Below, piece after piece: positions 28,307 to 37,376 of a DNA stretch of 64,000 nt (position 1 is its first letter; each line of letters begins with the position of its first letter). Origin of the DNA: Flavobacterium daemonense. GTDB lineage: Bacteria > Bacteroidota > Bacteroidia > Flavobacteriales > Flavobacteriaceae. The translations under genes and the position numbers were made by a program. The stretch lies in assembly GCF_007341385.1 (NCBI RefSeq), contig NZ_VJYD01000007.1, positions 62,001-126,000 of the forward strand, read 5' to 3'. Under the pieces are notes generated by a model. That model was not told the origin of the DNA, did no database searches, and saw nothing but the letters and a program-made list of their open reading frames with translations.

Positions 28307-29173
28307 TTAAACGGTATCAATAAAACTTTTTTCTGTTTTATTAAAAACTAAAAGACCTCCAAAAAAAACTGCCACTGTAACTCCAAAAGTATAAGTTAAT
28401 CCCAATATCGAAATTTCACCTACATTTAAAAGCATATAACGAGAAGTTTCAATTATATATGCTAAAGGATTATATTCTACAATCCAGCCATAATCCGGTA
28501 GTTTTGCTTTAATTAGGTTAATTGGATACATAACTGCTGATAAATACATTAACAATTGTATTCCAAATCCAACCAAATAACTAAAATCTCTATACTTAGT
28601 AACCATTGATGAAATAATCATTCCTAAACCTAATCCTAAAATCCCCATAATTACAATCAATAAAGGAAAAAAGATCACTAAGCCATTTAATGCTACATCA
28701 GCTCCTTGAGAATAATAATAAAGATAAAAAGCGATAAAAATTAAAAACTGTATTCCGAATTTAATTAAATTAGAAATTACTACTGAAAGAGGCGTTATCA
28801 ACCTTGGAAAATACACTTTACCAAATATACCAGCATTAGCTTTAAACGTATCAGAAGTTCCGTTTAAGCAAGAAGTAAAATAATTCCAGACCGTTATTCC
28901 AGCCAGATTAAACAAAAACGGAGGGACTTTTCCAGTATTAATTCCAGCGACATTATTAAAAATTATTGTAAACGTCACTGAAGTAAATAATGGTTGAATT
29001 AAGTACCAAAGTGGCCCCAATACGGTTTGTTTATATACTGTTATAACATCTCGTTTTACAAAAAGAAACAACAAATCTCGATATTGCCAAACCTCTTTCA
29101 GGTTAAGTGAAAAGAATTTATTTTTCGGCGTTATTTCAAACAGCCAGTCATTGGTAGTATTGTTGGGGCTCAT
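28307..29173 (-). CDS. wzm: Polysaccharide ABC transporter permease (Wzm-like)
   Basis: Exports undecaprenyl-linked glycan across the inner membrane. A 288-residue ABC-2 type permease with about six helices. The cytoplasmic N-terminus leads to KEVWQYRDLLFLFVKRD and YKQTVLGPLWYLIQP, typical of Wzm/KpsM/TagG proteins. VNP-like EYNPLAYIIE near the C-terminus is the conserved loop. It is the first gene after the terminator and is followed by its ATPase. Confidence 0.93.
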   Translation of the reverse strand: MSPNNTTNDWLFEITPKNKFFSLNLKEVWQYRDLLFLFVKRDVITVYKQTVLGPLWYLIQPLFTSVTFTIIFNNVAGINTGKVPPFLFNLAGITVWNYFTSCLNGTSDTFKANAGIFGKVYFPRLITPLSVVISNLIKFGIQFLIFIAFYLYYYSQGADVALNGLVIFFPLLIVIMGILGLGLGMIISSMVTKYRDFSYLVGFGIQLLMYLSAVMYPINLIKAKLPDYGWIVEYNPLAYIIETSRYMLLNVGEISILGLTYTFGVTVAVFFGGLLVFNKTEKSFIDTV

Positions 29174-29227
29174 TTTTAATCAATTGCAATTCAAACGCAA
29201 TATTATCTTATTTTAAATTAAAAAACA

Positions 29228-29255
29228 CAATATATTTCATTTTCTTTTTTCACAA
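29228..29255 (-). promoter_or_regulatory. Predicted promoter for the wzm/wzt operon
   Basis: On the minus strand TTG (29253-29255) is followed after 18 bases by TATATTG (29228-29234), close to the flavobacterial pattern TTG-N17-23-TAnnTTTG but one base short. It lies between the terminator and the wzm start (29173), giving a leader of about 50 bases. Position supports it; the -7 match is imperfect. Confidence 0.4.
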
Positions 29256-29308
29256 GAACACACTTCAATTAACAAGATTTTTACCCATTTGAAAAAGGTC
29301 TGAAAAGC

Positions 29309-29340
29309 AAAAAAGGCGTTTTATCAAAAAACACCTTTTA
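29309..29340 (-). terminator. Intrinsic terminator closing the Wzx/Wzy block
   Basis: On the minus strand, AAAAGGTGTTTT and AAAACGCCTTTT form a 12-base-pair stem (one G-U pair) around a 5-base loop, followed directly by a T-run. The arms are 29328-29339 and 29311-29322 in plus-strand coordinates. It sits 40 bases after the stop of the PglF-like gene and before the ABC-transporter genes, so it marks a transcription boundary. Confidence 0.85.
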
Positions 29341-29379
29341 TTATCATCTGAATTAAAATTCGAATATTTTATATGAAGA

Positions 29380-31395
29380 TTATTTGTCTAAAACTTCAAA
29401 AGTAGAATTCATGCTTTTGAATTCCGGAACAATTTTTTTCATTTTTGCTACAATGTCATCATTGTCATAGAAATCTGCAATACCAATTAGTTCATCTATA
29501 TCAGCATGCAAACCTTCATATTCATCCTGAATTTCTTGAGCAATCATAATTTTATTATGATATGTCGGTAACGTCTTAGAAGTATCATTTAATAATTCTT
29601 CATAAAGCTTTTCTCCTGGACGCAAACCAACAATCTTAATTTTAATCTCTTTATCAGGAATAAAACCTGCCAATTTGATCATCTTTTTGGCCAAATCAAT
29701 AATACGAACTGGTTTGCCCATATCAAAAATATAGATCTCGCCTCCATTACCCATTGCCCCAGCTTCTAGAACTAGTTGGCAGGCTTCGGGAATAGTCATG
29801 AAATATCTGATAATGTCTTGATGTGTAATTGTAACGGGACCTCCTTCAGCAATTTGCTTTGTAAACAACGGAACTACAGACCCATTTGAACCCAATACAT
29901 TTCCAAAACGTGTTGTAATGAATTTTGTACTGTTGTCAATTCCTTCCCTTTGGTTTTTCAAAAACAGTGATTGAACATATTTCTCCGCAATTCGTTTGCT
30001 TGCTCCCATGACATTGCTAGGATTAACAGCCTTATCTGTTGAAACCATAACAAATTTCTTTGCATGGTATTTACATGCCAAATCTGCTAAATTTTTCGTT
30101 CCTTTAATATTTGTCAAAATAGCCTGTGAAGGATTTTCCTCCATTAAAGGCACATGTTTATAAGCTGCAGCGTGAAAAACAACATGTGGATTATAATTTT
30201 TAAAGACTTTTTCAAGTGCTTTTTTGCTTTTTACATCAGCAATTACAGCTACTATTTTAGTATCACCTTTTGAAGCAAATGTCTCCAAGCATAAATTGTG
30301 CAATGGAGTTTCTGCATGATCTAAAATTATGACCACTTTCGGATTGAATCCAAGAACTTGTCTAACGATCTCACTTCCAATAGAGCCAGCCGCACCTGTA
30401 ATTAAGATTGTTTTATCTTTTAATTGTTTAGAAATCGATTTACTATCTAAAACAATAGGTTTTCTTTCTAATAAATCTTCGATTTGAATATTTTTAACTT
30501 TTTGAGAAATCTCTTTTTGATTTTCCCAGTCAGAAATCAACGGAACAGTATAAACTCTATAATTGAATTCTAAGCATTGATCAACAATAATTAATTGCTC
30601 GTCTTTAGATAAACTTTTATCTGCTATAATAACACCTTCTGCAGCTACCGAGCGCATCAAAGCCGGTAATTTTTTTCTTAAAATCAAAATTGGCAAATCC
30701 AACATTCGTTTGGATGCATTTTGATTGTTTTTATCAACAAATCCCACTATTTTAAATCTTGAGGGCGTTTCAAATTTTAATGCATTCGCAACAGAAATAG
30801 CATTTGCATCCGTTCCGTAAATTACCGTTCTAATCAGTTTTGTGTTTGCTTTTTCTGAAAAATACAATTCAAAAGTTTGCTTTACAATTACACGATATAA
30901 AAACAGTCCACAAAAAGATAAAACCAAATTGATAAAAAGTGCTGTGTTTAAAAAAGCTTTATGTCCTGTATATAATTCAAAAACCAAATTGAAAAATAAA
31001 AAAAACACCAAAACTGACATTTGTGAAAAAAGCAACTTTATAGCATCAATATAAGATGAATGTCTTATAATTCCTGAATAGGTTCTGAACAGCCAAAAGA
31101 AAAACACATTTACAAGTATCAGACTAGAAACAAAGTAAAAATCGTGCGACGTAATGATATAGCCTAGTGCCGTTCCTTCAAACAACATGTACGTAAAACT
31201 AAAAGAAAATATCAAAACCATAACATCTATCGCAACAATAATCCACCTAGGTAAGTAACTAAGGTTATTAATATGTGCCCTTAGATTTCTAGGAGATAAC
31301 GAGTTGTGTAATACGTCAGCTATTTTGGCCTGTTTATCTGTATTCAATGCTATTATTTTTGGTTCTGCAATTTTGTAGGTGCTACAAAAATACAA
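29380..31395 (-). CDS. Membrane UDP-GlcNAc 4,6-dehydratase (PglF/WbpM/CapD-like), non-ATG start
   Basis: A large membrane-bound SDR (up to 671 residues). About four helices occupy roughly residues 50-170, followed by a CoA-binding-like domain and the dehydratase core, with ITGAAGSIGSEIVRQ at about 330, STDKAVNPSNVMGASKR and RFGNVLGSNGSVVP. It makes UDP-4-keto-6-deoxy-GlcNAc, probably for the aminotransferase at 33806. There is no ATG between the in-frame stop at 31405-31407 and about residue 58, beyond the conserved NLSYLPRW start of the first helix. TTG at 31395 or TTG at 31347 must serve. The gene ends 40 bases before a strong terminator. Confidence 0.88.
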   Translation of the reverse strand: MYFCSTYKIAEPKIIALNTDKQAKIADVLHNSLSPRNLRAHINNLSYLPRWIIVAIDVMVLIFSFSFTYMLFEGTALGYIITSHDFYFVSSLILVNVFFFWLFRTYSGIIRHSSYIDAIKLLFSQMSVLVFFLFFNLVFELYTGHKAFLNTALFINLVLSFCGLFLYRVIVKQTFELYFSEKANTKLIRTVIYGTDANAISVANALKFETPSRFKIVGFVDKNNQNASKRMLDLPILILRKKLPALMRSVAAEGVIIADKSLSKDEQLIIVDQCLEFNYRVYTVPLISDWENQKEISQKVKNIQIEDLLERKPIVLDSKSISKQLKDKTILITGAAGSIGSEIVRQVLGFNPKVVIILDHAETPLHNLCLETFASKGDTKIVAVIADVKSKKALEKVFKNYNPHVVFHAAAYKHVPLMEENPSQAILTNIKGTKNLADLACKYHAKKFVMVSTDKAVNPSNVMGASKRIAEKYVQSLFLKNQREGIDNSTKFITTRFGNVLGSNGSVVPLFTKQIAEGGPVTITHQDIIRYFMTIPEACQLVLEAGAMGNGGEIYIFDMGKPVRIIDLAKKMIKLAGFIPDKEIKIKIVGLRPGEKLYEELLNDTSKTLPTYHNKIMIAQEIQDEYEGLHADIDELIGIADFYDNDDIVAKMKKIVPEFKSMNSTFEVLDK
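31385..31392 (-). promoter_or_regulatory. TAnnTTTG-like element at the 5' end of the PglF-like gene
   Basis: The minus strand reads TATTTTTG here, a full match to the flavobacterial -7 consensus. It lies inside the longest possible frame, just after the TTG at 31395. If it is a promoter, translation must begin later, for example at the TTG at 31347. No TTG -33 element is found at the usual spacing, so chance occurrence in AT-rich DNA is likely. Confidence 0.22.
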
Positions 31396-31429
31396 ATTAA
31401 ACGTTTAAAAATGTATTTATGTAGGCAAA

Positions 31430-32308
31430 TTAAAATTTAACTCCTTTTTGTTTTAAAAATTCCATTAGATAAGTTCCGTACCCTGATTTAACCAAAGGCA
31501 AAGCAAGTTCTTTTAATTGTTGATCATCAATAAAACCTTGTCTCCATGCAATTTCTTCAATACATCCAACTTTGAGTCCTTGTCTTTCTTCCAAAACTTG
31601 AACAAATTGACCGGCTTGCATCAAACTATTAAAAGTTCCCGTATCTAGCCATGCCGTTCCTCTGCTTAAAATACCGACTTTTAAAACTTCTCTTTCTAAA
31701 TACACTTTATTAACGTCAGTTATCTCATATTCACCGCGAGCACTTGGTTTAATATTTTTCGCAATTTCAACGACAGAATTATCATAAAAGTATAATCCAG
31801 GAACAGCGTAATTTGATTTTGGTTTTAGTGGTTTTTCTTCAATAGAAATTGCTTTAAAATTTTCATCAAATTCAACTACCCCATATCGTTCTGGATCTGA
31901 AACATGATAAGCAAAAACAACCCCTCCATTAGGTTTGGTATTTGATTTTAGAAGCTCCTGCATATTTGATCCAAAAAATATGTTGTCACCTAGTATTAAA
32001 GCTACATCATCATTACCGATAAACTCTTCACCTATAACAAAAGCTTGTGCTAATCCATTAGGTATTGCCTGTTCAGCATAGCTAAATTTACAACCTAAAC
32101 TAGAGCCATCACCAAGCAATTTTTTAAAATTTGGCAAATCATGCGGTGTTGAAATAATCAATATCTCATTAATCCCCGACATCATTAATGTCGATAATGG
32201 GTAATAAATCATCGGTTTATCATAAACCGGCATCATTTGCTTACTCATTGCCAAAGTTAAAGGATGCAAACGTGTACCTGAACCTCCTGCTAATATGATT
32301 CCCTTCAT
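31430..32308 (-). CDS. rmlA: Glucose-1-phosphate thymidylyltransferase
   Basis: Makes dTDP-glucose, feeding both the rhamnose pathway and the 3-acetamido-3,6-dideoxyhexose pathway. A 292-residue protein with [20 protein letters not shown] at the N-terminus, [17 protein letters not shown] and the GTAWLDTGT motif. It is the only rmlA in the window. A 34-base gap follows. Confidence 0.96.
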   Translation of the reverse strand: MKGIILAGGSGTRLHPLTLAMSKQMMPVYDKPMIYYPLSTLMMSGINEILIISTPHDLPNFKKLLGDGSSLGCKFSYAEQAIPNGLAQAFVIGEEFIGNDDVALILGDNIFFGSNMQELLKSNTKPNGGVVFAYHVSDPERYGVVEFDENFKAISIEEKPLKPKSNYAVPGLYFYDNSVVEIAKNIKPSARGEYEITDVNKVYLEREVLKVGILSRGTAWLDTGTFNSLMQAGQFVQVLEERQGLKVGCIEEIAWRQGFIDDQQLKELALPLVKSGYGTYLMEFLKQKGVKF

Positions 32309-32351
32309 AAATTTTGATTTTTGATTTAAAACTTTAGATCTATTCCAAAAA

Positions 32352-32359
32352 CAAACCTA
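32352..32359 (-). promoter_or_regulatory. Possible -7 promoter element upstream of rmlA
   Basis: On the minus strand these bases read TAGGTTTG, matching the flavobacterial -7 consensus TAnnTTTG, 43 bases before the rmlA start. No TTG is found at the expected 17-23 base spacing, so this is half a promoter at best. Confidence 0.25.
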
Positions 32360-32384
32360 AAAAATTAAACCTCTTAATTATCTC

Positions 32385-33233
32385 TTATTTGTTGAAATAT
32401 TTTTTTAAACTTTCTTTGTAATTTGAAATATCTAAATTATAAGTTTCCTTTATTTTTTTCTTCTCCAATAGTGAGAATTCTGGTCGTTTAGCAGGTGTTG
32501 AATATTCTTTTGACGGAATTCCTTCCACTTTGCAATCATATTTTCCCAGTTCTTGAATACTCAAAGCAAAATCATACCAGCTTATCTCACCTTCGTTTGA
32601 ATAGTTAAAAATTCCTGAAATCCATTTCGGTGATCCTAGAATATCAATCATTGCTTGAGCCAAATCTGGCGCATAAGTTGGCGAACCAATCTGATCATTT
32701 ACTACATTAATAGCGTCTCTTTCTTGCATTAATCGTTGCATCGTTTTGACGAAATTATTTCCAAATTTACTGTAAACCCAAGAAGTCCTTATAATAATTG
32801 AGTCAGGATTTTCTTTTAAACAAGCAATCTCACCTGCTAATTTACTTTCTCCATAAATATTAATTGGATTTGTCTCTGCTTCCTCATTTAAGGCAACTGA
32901 AGAAGTACCGTCAAAAACATAATCTGTCGAAATATGAATTAATTTTATATTATTTTGTTTTGAATATTTTGCGATTAATTCTACAGCTAAATGATTAACT
33001 GCAAATGCCAATTCTTTTTCGATTTCTGCCTTATCAACAGCGGTATAGGCTCCACAATTGAAAATAATATCAGGTTGTATTTCTTCTAATTGTGTTTGAA
33101 GCAACTCAAGATTGTCTAATGTTACACTTTTCCTCTCTGCAAAGATCCATTTATAATTTTTATAATTCTCAGATAAAACCTGTAATTCTGATCCTAATTG
33201 TCCATTTGCTCCTGTTACAAGAATCTTTTTCAT
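32385..33233 (-). CDS. rmlD: dTDP-4-dehydrorhamnose reductase
   Basis: Reduces dTDP-4-keto-L-rhamnose to dTDP-L-rhamnose. An extended SDR of 282 residues with VTGANGQLGSEL at the N-terminus, the STDYVFDG motif, YGESKLAGE (Tyr-x3-Lys) and RTSWVYSKFG. Usual RmlD layout. A 76-base gap follows, holding a possible -7 promoter element for rmlA. Confidence 0.95.
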   Translation of the reverse strand: MKKILVTGANGQLGSELQVLSENYKNYKWIFAERKSVTLDNLELLQTQLEEIQPDIIFNCGAYTAVDKAEIEKELAFAVNHLAVELIAKYSKQNNIKLIHISTDYVFDGTSSVALNEEAETNPINIYGESKLAGEIACLKENPDSIIIRTSWVYSKFGNNFVKTMQRLMQERDAINVVNDQIGSPTYAPDLAQAMIDILGSPKWISGIFNYSNEGEISWYDFALSIQELGKYDCKVEGIPSKEYSTPAKRPEFSLLEKKKIKETYNLDISNYKESLKKYFNK

Positions 33234-33782
33234 TTAGAACAAACTGTTACAGTTTTCAATAAAGGGCAAAACTTGATCTTTTTCTGATACAATTGCATTA
33301 TTTAAATCCATTCCCCAATCAATATTTAAGGTTGGATCATCAAATTTAATTCCCCCTTCTGATGCCTTGTTATAGAAATGATCGCATTTATACATTACTG
33401 ATGCTGTTTCACTGATAACTGAAAAACCATGAGCAAATCCTTTTGGCACCAATAACTGTTTTTTATTTTCTGCAGACAATAAAATACTAAACGATTTTCC
33501 ATAAGTAAGTGAGTCTTTTCTTAAATCAACAGCTACATCTATAATTTCACCTTGCAAAACACTTAATAATTTAGTCTGTGCGAAAGGAGGATTTTGATAA
33601 TGTAAACCTCTCAATGTTCCTCTTTTAGAAAATGATTGATTATCTTGCACAAATTCAATATTAATTCCTAAATCTTCAAATTTAGTTTTACTATACGCTT
33701 CAAAAAAATAACCTCGTTCATCACCAAAAACAGTTGGCTCAACGATGATTAAATCTTTTATAAATGTTTTTTCAATTCTCAT
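33234..33782 (-). CDS. rmlC: dTDP-4-dehydrorhamnose 3,5-epimerase
   Basis: Cupin of 182 residues that epimerises C3 and C5 of the RmlB product. Motifs are DERGYFFEAYS, DNQSFSKRGTLRGLHYQ with the catalytic His, DVAVDLRKDS and PKGFAHGFSV. Length and motifs are standard. It abuts rmlD with no gap. Confidence 0.95.
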   Translation of the reverse strand: MRIEKTFIKDLIIVEPTVFGDERGYFFEAYSKTKFEDLGINIEFVQDNQSFSKRGTLRGLHYQNPPFAQTKLLSVLQGEIIDVAVDLRKDSLTYGKSFSILLSAENKKQLLVPKGFAHGFSVISETASVMYKCDHFYNKASEGGIKFDDPTLNIDWGMDLNNAIVSEKDQVLPFIENCNSLF

Positions 33783-33805
33783 ATTATATTTTTAACAGTG
33801 TTTTA

Positions 33806-34942
33806 TTATTTAAAAAAAGTAGTAATTACTTCTCTTATTCTATTTTTATCGTACATTGTTAAATTTGAACCAGATGGTAAACATAAACCTTTTTTGAATA
33901 AATTCTCAGCTACAGTTGTCCCATAATAAGGATATTTTTTAAAAATTGGCTGTAAATGCATTGGTTTCCAAAGTGGACGACTTTCAATATTTTTTGCTTC
34001 CAATGCTAACCTTAAATTTTCAGTATTTTTATCTGAGTTTTCAGTATTTATCAAAATAGTGTTCAACCAATAACTTGAAAAATAATCTTCATTTAAAACT
34101 TCAAAAAGTTCTACTGCAGCTATCTCTTTAAAAATCTCTTTATAGAAATTATAATTTTCTCTTCTTTTAATGACGTTTCCCTCTAGAATTTTCATCTGAC
34201 CTAGACCAACACCTGCACAGATATTACTCATCCTATAATTATAACCTATTTCGCTATGTTGATAATGCACCGTATCATCTTTTGACTGTGTAGCATAAAA
34301 AATTGCTTTTTCTTTAAACTCTTTAGAATTTGAAATCAAAGCTCCACCGCTTGAAGTTGTAATGATCTTATTTCCATTAAATGACAAAACTCCTAAGATA
34401 CCAAAAGTTCCACATTTTTTTCCTTTATAAGAGCTACCTAGAGCTTCGGCACTATCTTCTATAATCGGAATTTGATATCGATCTGCTACAGCATGAATTT
34501 CATCAACCTTGTAAGGATTTCCATACAAATGAACTGCAATAATGGCTTTGGGTTTTTTGCCTTTTTTTATTCTATCTTTTATTGCTATTTCTAACTTTTC
34601 AGGGCAAATATTCCAAGTTTCTTGCTCACTATCAATAAAAACCGGAATTGCTCCTTGGTACAAAATTGGATTTGCAGATGCAGAAAATGTCATTGTCTGG
34701 CAAATGACCTCGTCCCCTTTTTCTACCCCCAATAAAATGAGTGCCAAATGAATCGCTGATGTTCCCGAATTTAATGCTGTTACAAATGAGTTTTCCCCTA
34801 AATAGTTTTGAAGTTCATTTTCGAAGTTGTCGACATTTGGGCCTCCCGAAGTTATCCAATTATCATCTAAGGCTTTTGAAATGTATTCTTTTTCAAAACC
34901 ACTTTGCATCCCTAAAGACAAATAAATTTTAGAATTATTCAT
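33806..34942 (-). CDS. UDP-4-keto-6-deoxy-hexosamine aminotransferase (PglE/WbpE-like)
   Basis: DegT/DnrJ/EryC1-family PLP enzyme of 378 residues. The Schiff-base lysine is Lys192 in SFNGNKIITTSSGG, and Asp163 in IEDSAEALGS contacts the PLP nitrogen. SFNGNK is the form seen in PglE-type enzymes that aminate C4 of a UDP-4-keto-6-deoxy-HexNAc. The PglF-like dehydratase at 29380 would make that substrate. No PglD-type acetyl- or acyltransferase lies beside it, so the final 4-amino sugar is uncertain. 23 bases to rmlC. Confidence 0.82.
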   Translation of the reverse strand: MNNSKIYLSLGMQSGFEKEYISKALDDNWITSGGPNVDNFENELQNYLGENSFVTALNSGTSAIHLALILLGVEKGDEVICQTMTFSASANPILYQGAIPVFIDSEQETWNICPEKLEIAIKDRIKKGKKPKAIIAVHLYGNPYKVDEIHAVADRYQIPIIEDSAEALGSSYKGKKCGTFGILGVLSFNGNKIITTSSGGALISNSKEFKEKAIFYATQSKDDTVHYQHSEIGYNYRMSNICAGVGLGQMKILEGNVIKRRENYNFYKEIFKEIAAVELFEVLNEDYFSSYWLNTILINTENSDKNTENLRLALEAKNIESRPLWKPMHLQPIFKKYPYYGTTVAENLFKKGLCLPSGSNLTMYDKNRIREVITTFFK

Positions 34943-35138
34943 TTAATAACCAATAATTTGCAGGATATCGAACATCATCCTCCTTTACATCTGTTAAAGG
35001 TAAAATTGAAAATGACATTAATTTTGAATTGCTTATAATATAAAACCTTTCAATATCACGAAAACTGAAATCATTTAAATACGAAATTATACCTCGATAA
35101 TCGGAAAAATTTCCTCCTTGAACTATCTTCGGAATCAT
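34935..35138 (-). pseudogene. Internally deleted WxcM-like cupin (67 codons, in frame)
   Basis: This short intact frame aligns with the 138-residue cupin at 41536 only at its two ends. Residues 1-35 (PKIVQGGNFSDYRG, NDF, RFYII) match the N-terminus, and residues 36-63 (SNSKLMSFSILPLTDVKEDD) match the C-terminus. The cupin core with its His residues, about 68 residues, is missing and the join is in frame. It overlaps the upstream transferase gene by 4 bases and the downstream aminotransferase gene by 8, so it is probably still translated. Without the barrel it cannot be a normal epimerase. I call it a degraded gene, though a retained coupling role is possible. Confidence 0.75.
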
Positions 35139-36100
35139 ACTTTTAATCTTAAATTATTTTTGTTTAACAGATAAAATTTTAAGGAATAAACTCCCAACAA
35201 AGGTAAGATTACAATGACGAATATAACTGCATCTTGAACTTTTTGATAGAGAATGATAACTAAAAAAGAAATCCCTGTCTGTACTAAAGCATAAAACAAA
35301 GAAACTAGCCTATGTTGAATTTTATACTCATTGCTCAATATCTGATAAAAATGCAAACGATGTGCCTCGAAAATATTTTGTTTTAAATATAATCTATGGA
35401 ATATAGTACATACTGTATCCACTCCATAAACTGCTAAGAATAACACCCAAATTAAGGAATTTGTCAATAAAATAAGTTTTACTAACAAATAAATAACCCA
35501 AAAGGCAATTGCTATACTTCCGACATCACCCGCAAAACATTTAGCTTTTTTTCTATAATTAAAAAATAAAAACACTAAACTAGCAATAATTGCATATTTA
35601 ATAAGATCACTATCTGTAAATAACTGAACTTTTGTATTAACATACAAAAAAGCCCCCATTACTACCAAAGTATAAAGCCCGGTTATACCATTAATACCAT
35701 CCATAAAATTATAGGCATTAATTAATCCAATTACAAAAACATAAGCGATTACAATTCCCAAAATCGGGACCATACTAAATAGTCCCAAATCATAAAAGAT
35801 TAGGCTAATTGATAGAAAATGAATAGATATTCTGATTTTATTTGACAAACTTTGTATATCATCCCAAAAACTTACTAAGCTGACTAAAGTAATTCCTATA
35901 AAGAAAAAATAATTATTTTGTATATGCTGCACAAAATAAATTAAGGCAGAGAACCAAAAAATGATCCCCCCACCTCTCAATGTAATTTCAGAGTGTGAAC
36001 TTCTTTGATTGGGTTTATCAATAATATTATAATGATTTGCTAATTTAAAATAAATTAACATTAAAATCGATATTATTAACCCTAGTATTACATATTCCAT
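35135..36100 (-). CDS. Polyprenyl-phosphate N-acetylhexosamine-1-P transferase (WecA/WbpL type)
   Basis: Initiates the repeat unit by moving a UDP-amino-sugar phosphate to undecaprenyl phosphate. A 321-residue membrane protein of the MraY/WecA superfamily with about 10 helices. Motifs are SFWDDIQSL (paired Asp), NAYNFMDGINGITG, CFAGDVGSIA and the cytoplasmic IFEAHRLHFYQIL loop of WbpL-type enzymes. WbpL-like enzymes use FucNAc- or QuiNAc-type donors, fitting the aminotransferase and PglF-like genes nearby. Its end overlaps the deleted cupin gene by 4 bases. Confidence 0.9.
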   Translation of the reverse strand: MEYVILGLIISILMLIYFKLANHYNIIDKPNQRSSHSEITLRGGGIIFWFSALIYFVQHIQNNYFFFIGITLVSLVSFWDDIQSLSNKIRISIHFLSISLIFYDLGLFSMVPILGIVIAYVFVIGLINAYNFMDGINGITGLYTLVVMGAFLYVNTKVQLFTDSDLIKYAIIASLVFLFFNYRKKAKCFAGDVGSIAIAFWVIYLLVKLILLTNSLIWVLFLAVYGVDTVCTIFHRLYLKQNIFEAHRLHFYQILSNEYKIQHRLVSLFYALVQTGISFLVIILYQKVQDAVIFVIVILPLLGVYSLKFYLLNKNNLRLKV

Positions 36101-36162
36101 TCTATTCTTTATGATTTATTCGTTAAGATGATAGTGAGCTCGTTTTGAACATAAGAAGAAAA

Positions 36163-37374
36163 TTATGATAAATCATTCAAAAAAAGACCTTCCAATTTAT
36201 CAAAAAGCATCTCTTTTGAAAAACTACTTTCATAATACATTTTCGAATTATTCTCCATTTCTTTTTTTTCTTCAAATGTCATTTCTTTTAACTCTATTGC
36301 CTTATTTGCAAGCCCAACATAATCCCCGGCAAGAACTGCAAATCCACATTTGCTTTCATTGATCAATTTATTACCTTCTCCATTTAAAGTTCCTAGGATA
36401 ATTTTTCCAGAAGACATATAGGCTTGAACTTTTGCCGGCACCGTTAATGAAAAAACAGGTTCGTCCTTTAATGACACTAACATGGCGTCTGCTTTTTTAA
36501 AGAAGGATGGCATTGTATCTAAATCATATCTCCCCAATAATTGAACATTGGTTATTTTCTCTTTTGTGATTTCATTAGTCACCCATTCTTTTTTTCTCCC
36601 ATCCCCAACAATAATCCAATTTATATTTTTATGTTGTGTCAATTTAGCTGCTTTTAAAATTGTTTCGAAATCTTGCGCCTCCCCTACGTTACCAGCAAAC
36701 ATAATATTAAAACCTTCCGAAAGATCTGGGATCAAAATGTCTTTCTCAATATTATTAATAAAAATATCTTCAGCCCAATTTGGAAAATATATAATTTTTT
36801 TATTTTTATCTTTTATTTTTTCAACAATTGACTTCTCAAAATATTTTGAACTAATTAAAATTACATCTGAATTAGCATAAATATATTTAACTAGCTTTTC
36901 AATCAGATGTATAATTCGAGTATTTTTAAAAGTACTTGCAGCTAAAATACTTTCTGGCCATAGATCCAAAACCCATAAATAAAGAGGAGCCTTTTTTCGT
37001 TTTTTCAACCATAAACCTGGCAAAGCCATTGTCACTGGAGATAACTGCTGAACAAAAATAATATCGAATTCACCCTTTACTCTAAAAATACATGCAAAAT
37101 ATGAGAAAAAGATAAACGACAAATAATTCAAAATCAAATGAATACCTTTTCCATTTTTTCTCGGGTATATTGGCGTCCTAATAATGGTTACCCCATTAAT
37201 TATTTCTTTTCTTTTATTAAAAAAAGTATAATCCTTATAAAAATTGCCCTGAGGATAATTTGGTTTTGCCGTTAATACCGTAACATCATGTCCTCTTTTA
37301 ACAAAATCAAATACAATATCATTTCCTTTAAAAGTTTCGGGATAAAAATATTGAGAAACGAATAAAATTCTCAT
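36163..37374 (-). CDS. wbuB: Glycosyltransferase, WbuB-like GT4 (probable L-FucNAc transferase)
   Basis: A 403-residue GT4 enzyme. The N-terminus ILFVSQYFYPETFKGND, VLTAKPNYPQG (about 35-45) and LYLWVLDLWPES (about 131-142) match the WbuB family linked to UDP-L-FucNAc genes in O-antigen loci. The linker FAGNVGEAQDF and the donor-side KVQAYMSSGKI are present. Placement directly after capG supports L-FucNAc (or its acetamidino form) as donor. The next gene is the lipid-linked initiating transferase. Confidence 0.85.
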   Translation of the reverse strand: MRILFVSQYFYPETFKGNDIVFDFVKRGHDVTVLTAKPNYPQGNFYKDYTFFNKRKEIINGVTIIRTPIYPRKNGKGIHLILNYLSFIFFSYFACIFRVKGEFDIIFVQQLSPVTMALPGLWLKKRKKAPLYLWVLDLWPESILAASTFKNTRIIHLIEKLVKYIYANSDVILISSKYFEKSIVEKIKDKNKKIIYFPNWAEDIFINNIEKDILIPDLSEGFNIMFAGNVGEAQDFETILKAAKLTQHKNINWIIVGDGRKKEWVTNEITKEKITNVQLLGRYDLDTMPSFFKKADAMLVSLKDEPVFSLTVPAKVQAYMSSGKIILGTLNGEGNKLINESKCGFAVLAGDYVGLANKAIELKEMTFEEKKEMENNSKMYYESSFSKEMLFDKLEGLFLNDLS

Positions 37375-37376
37375 AT

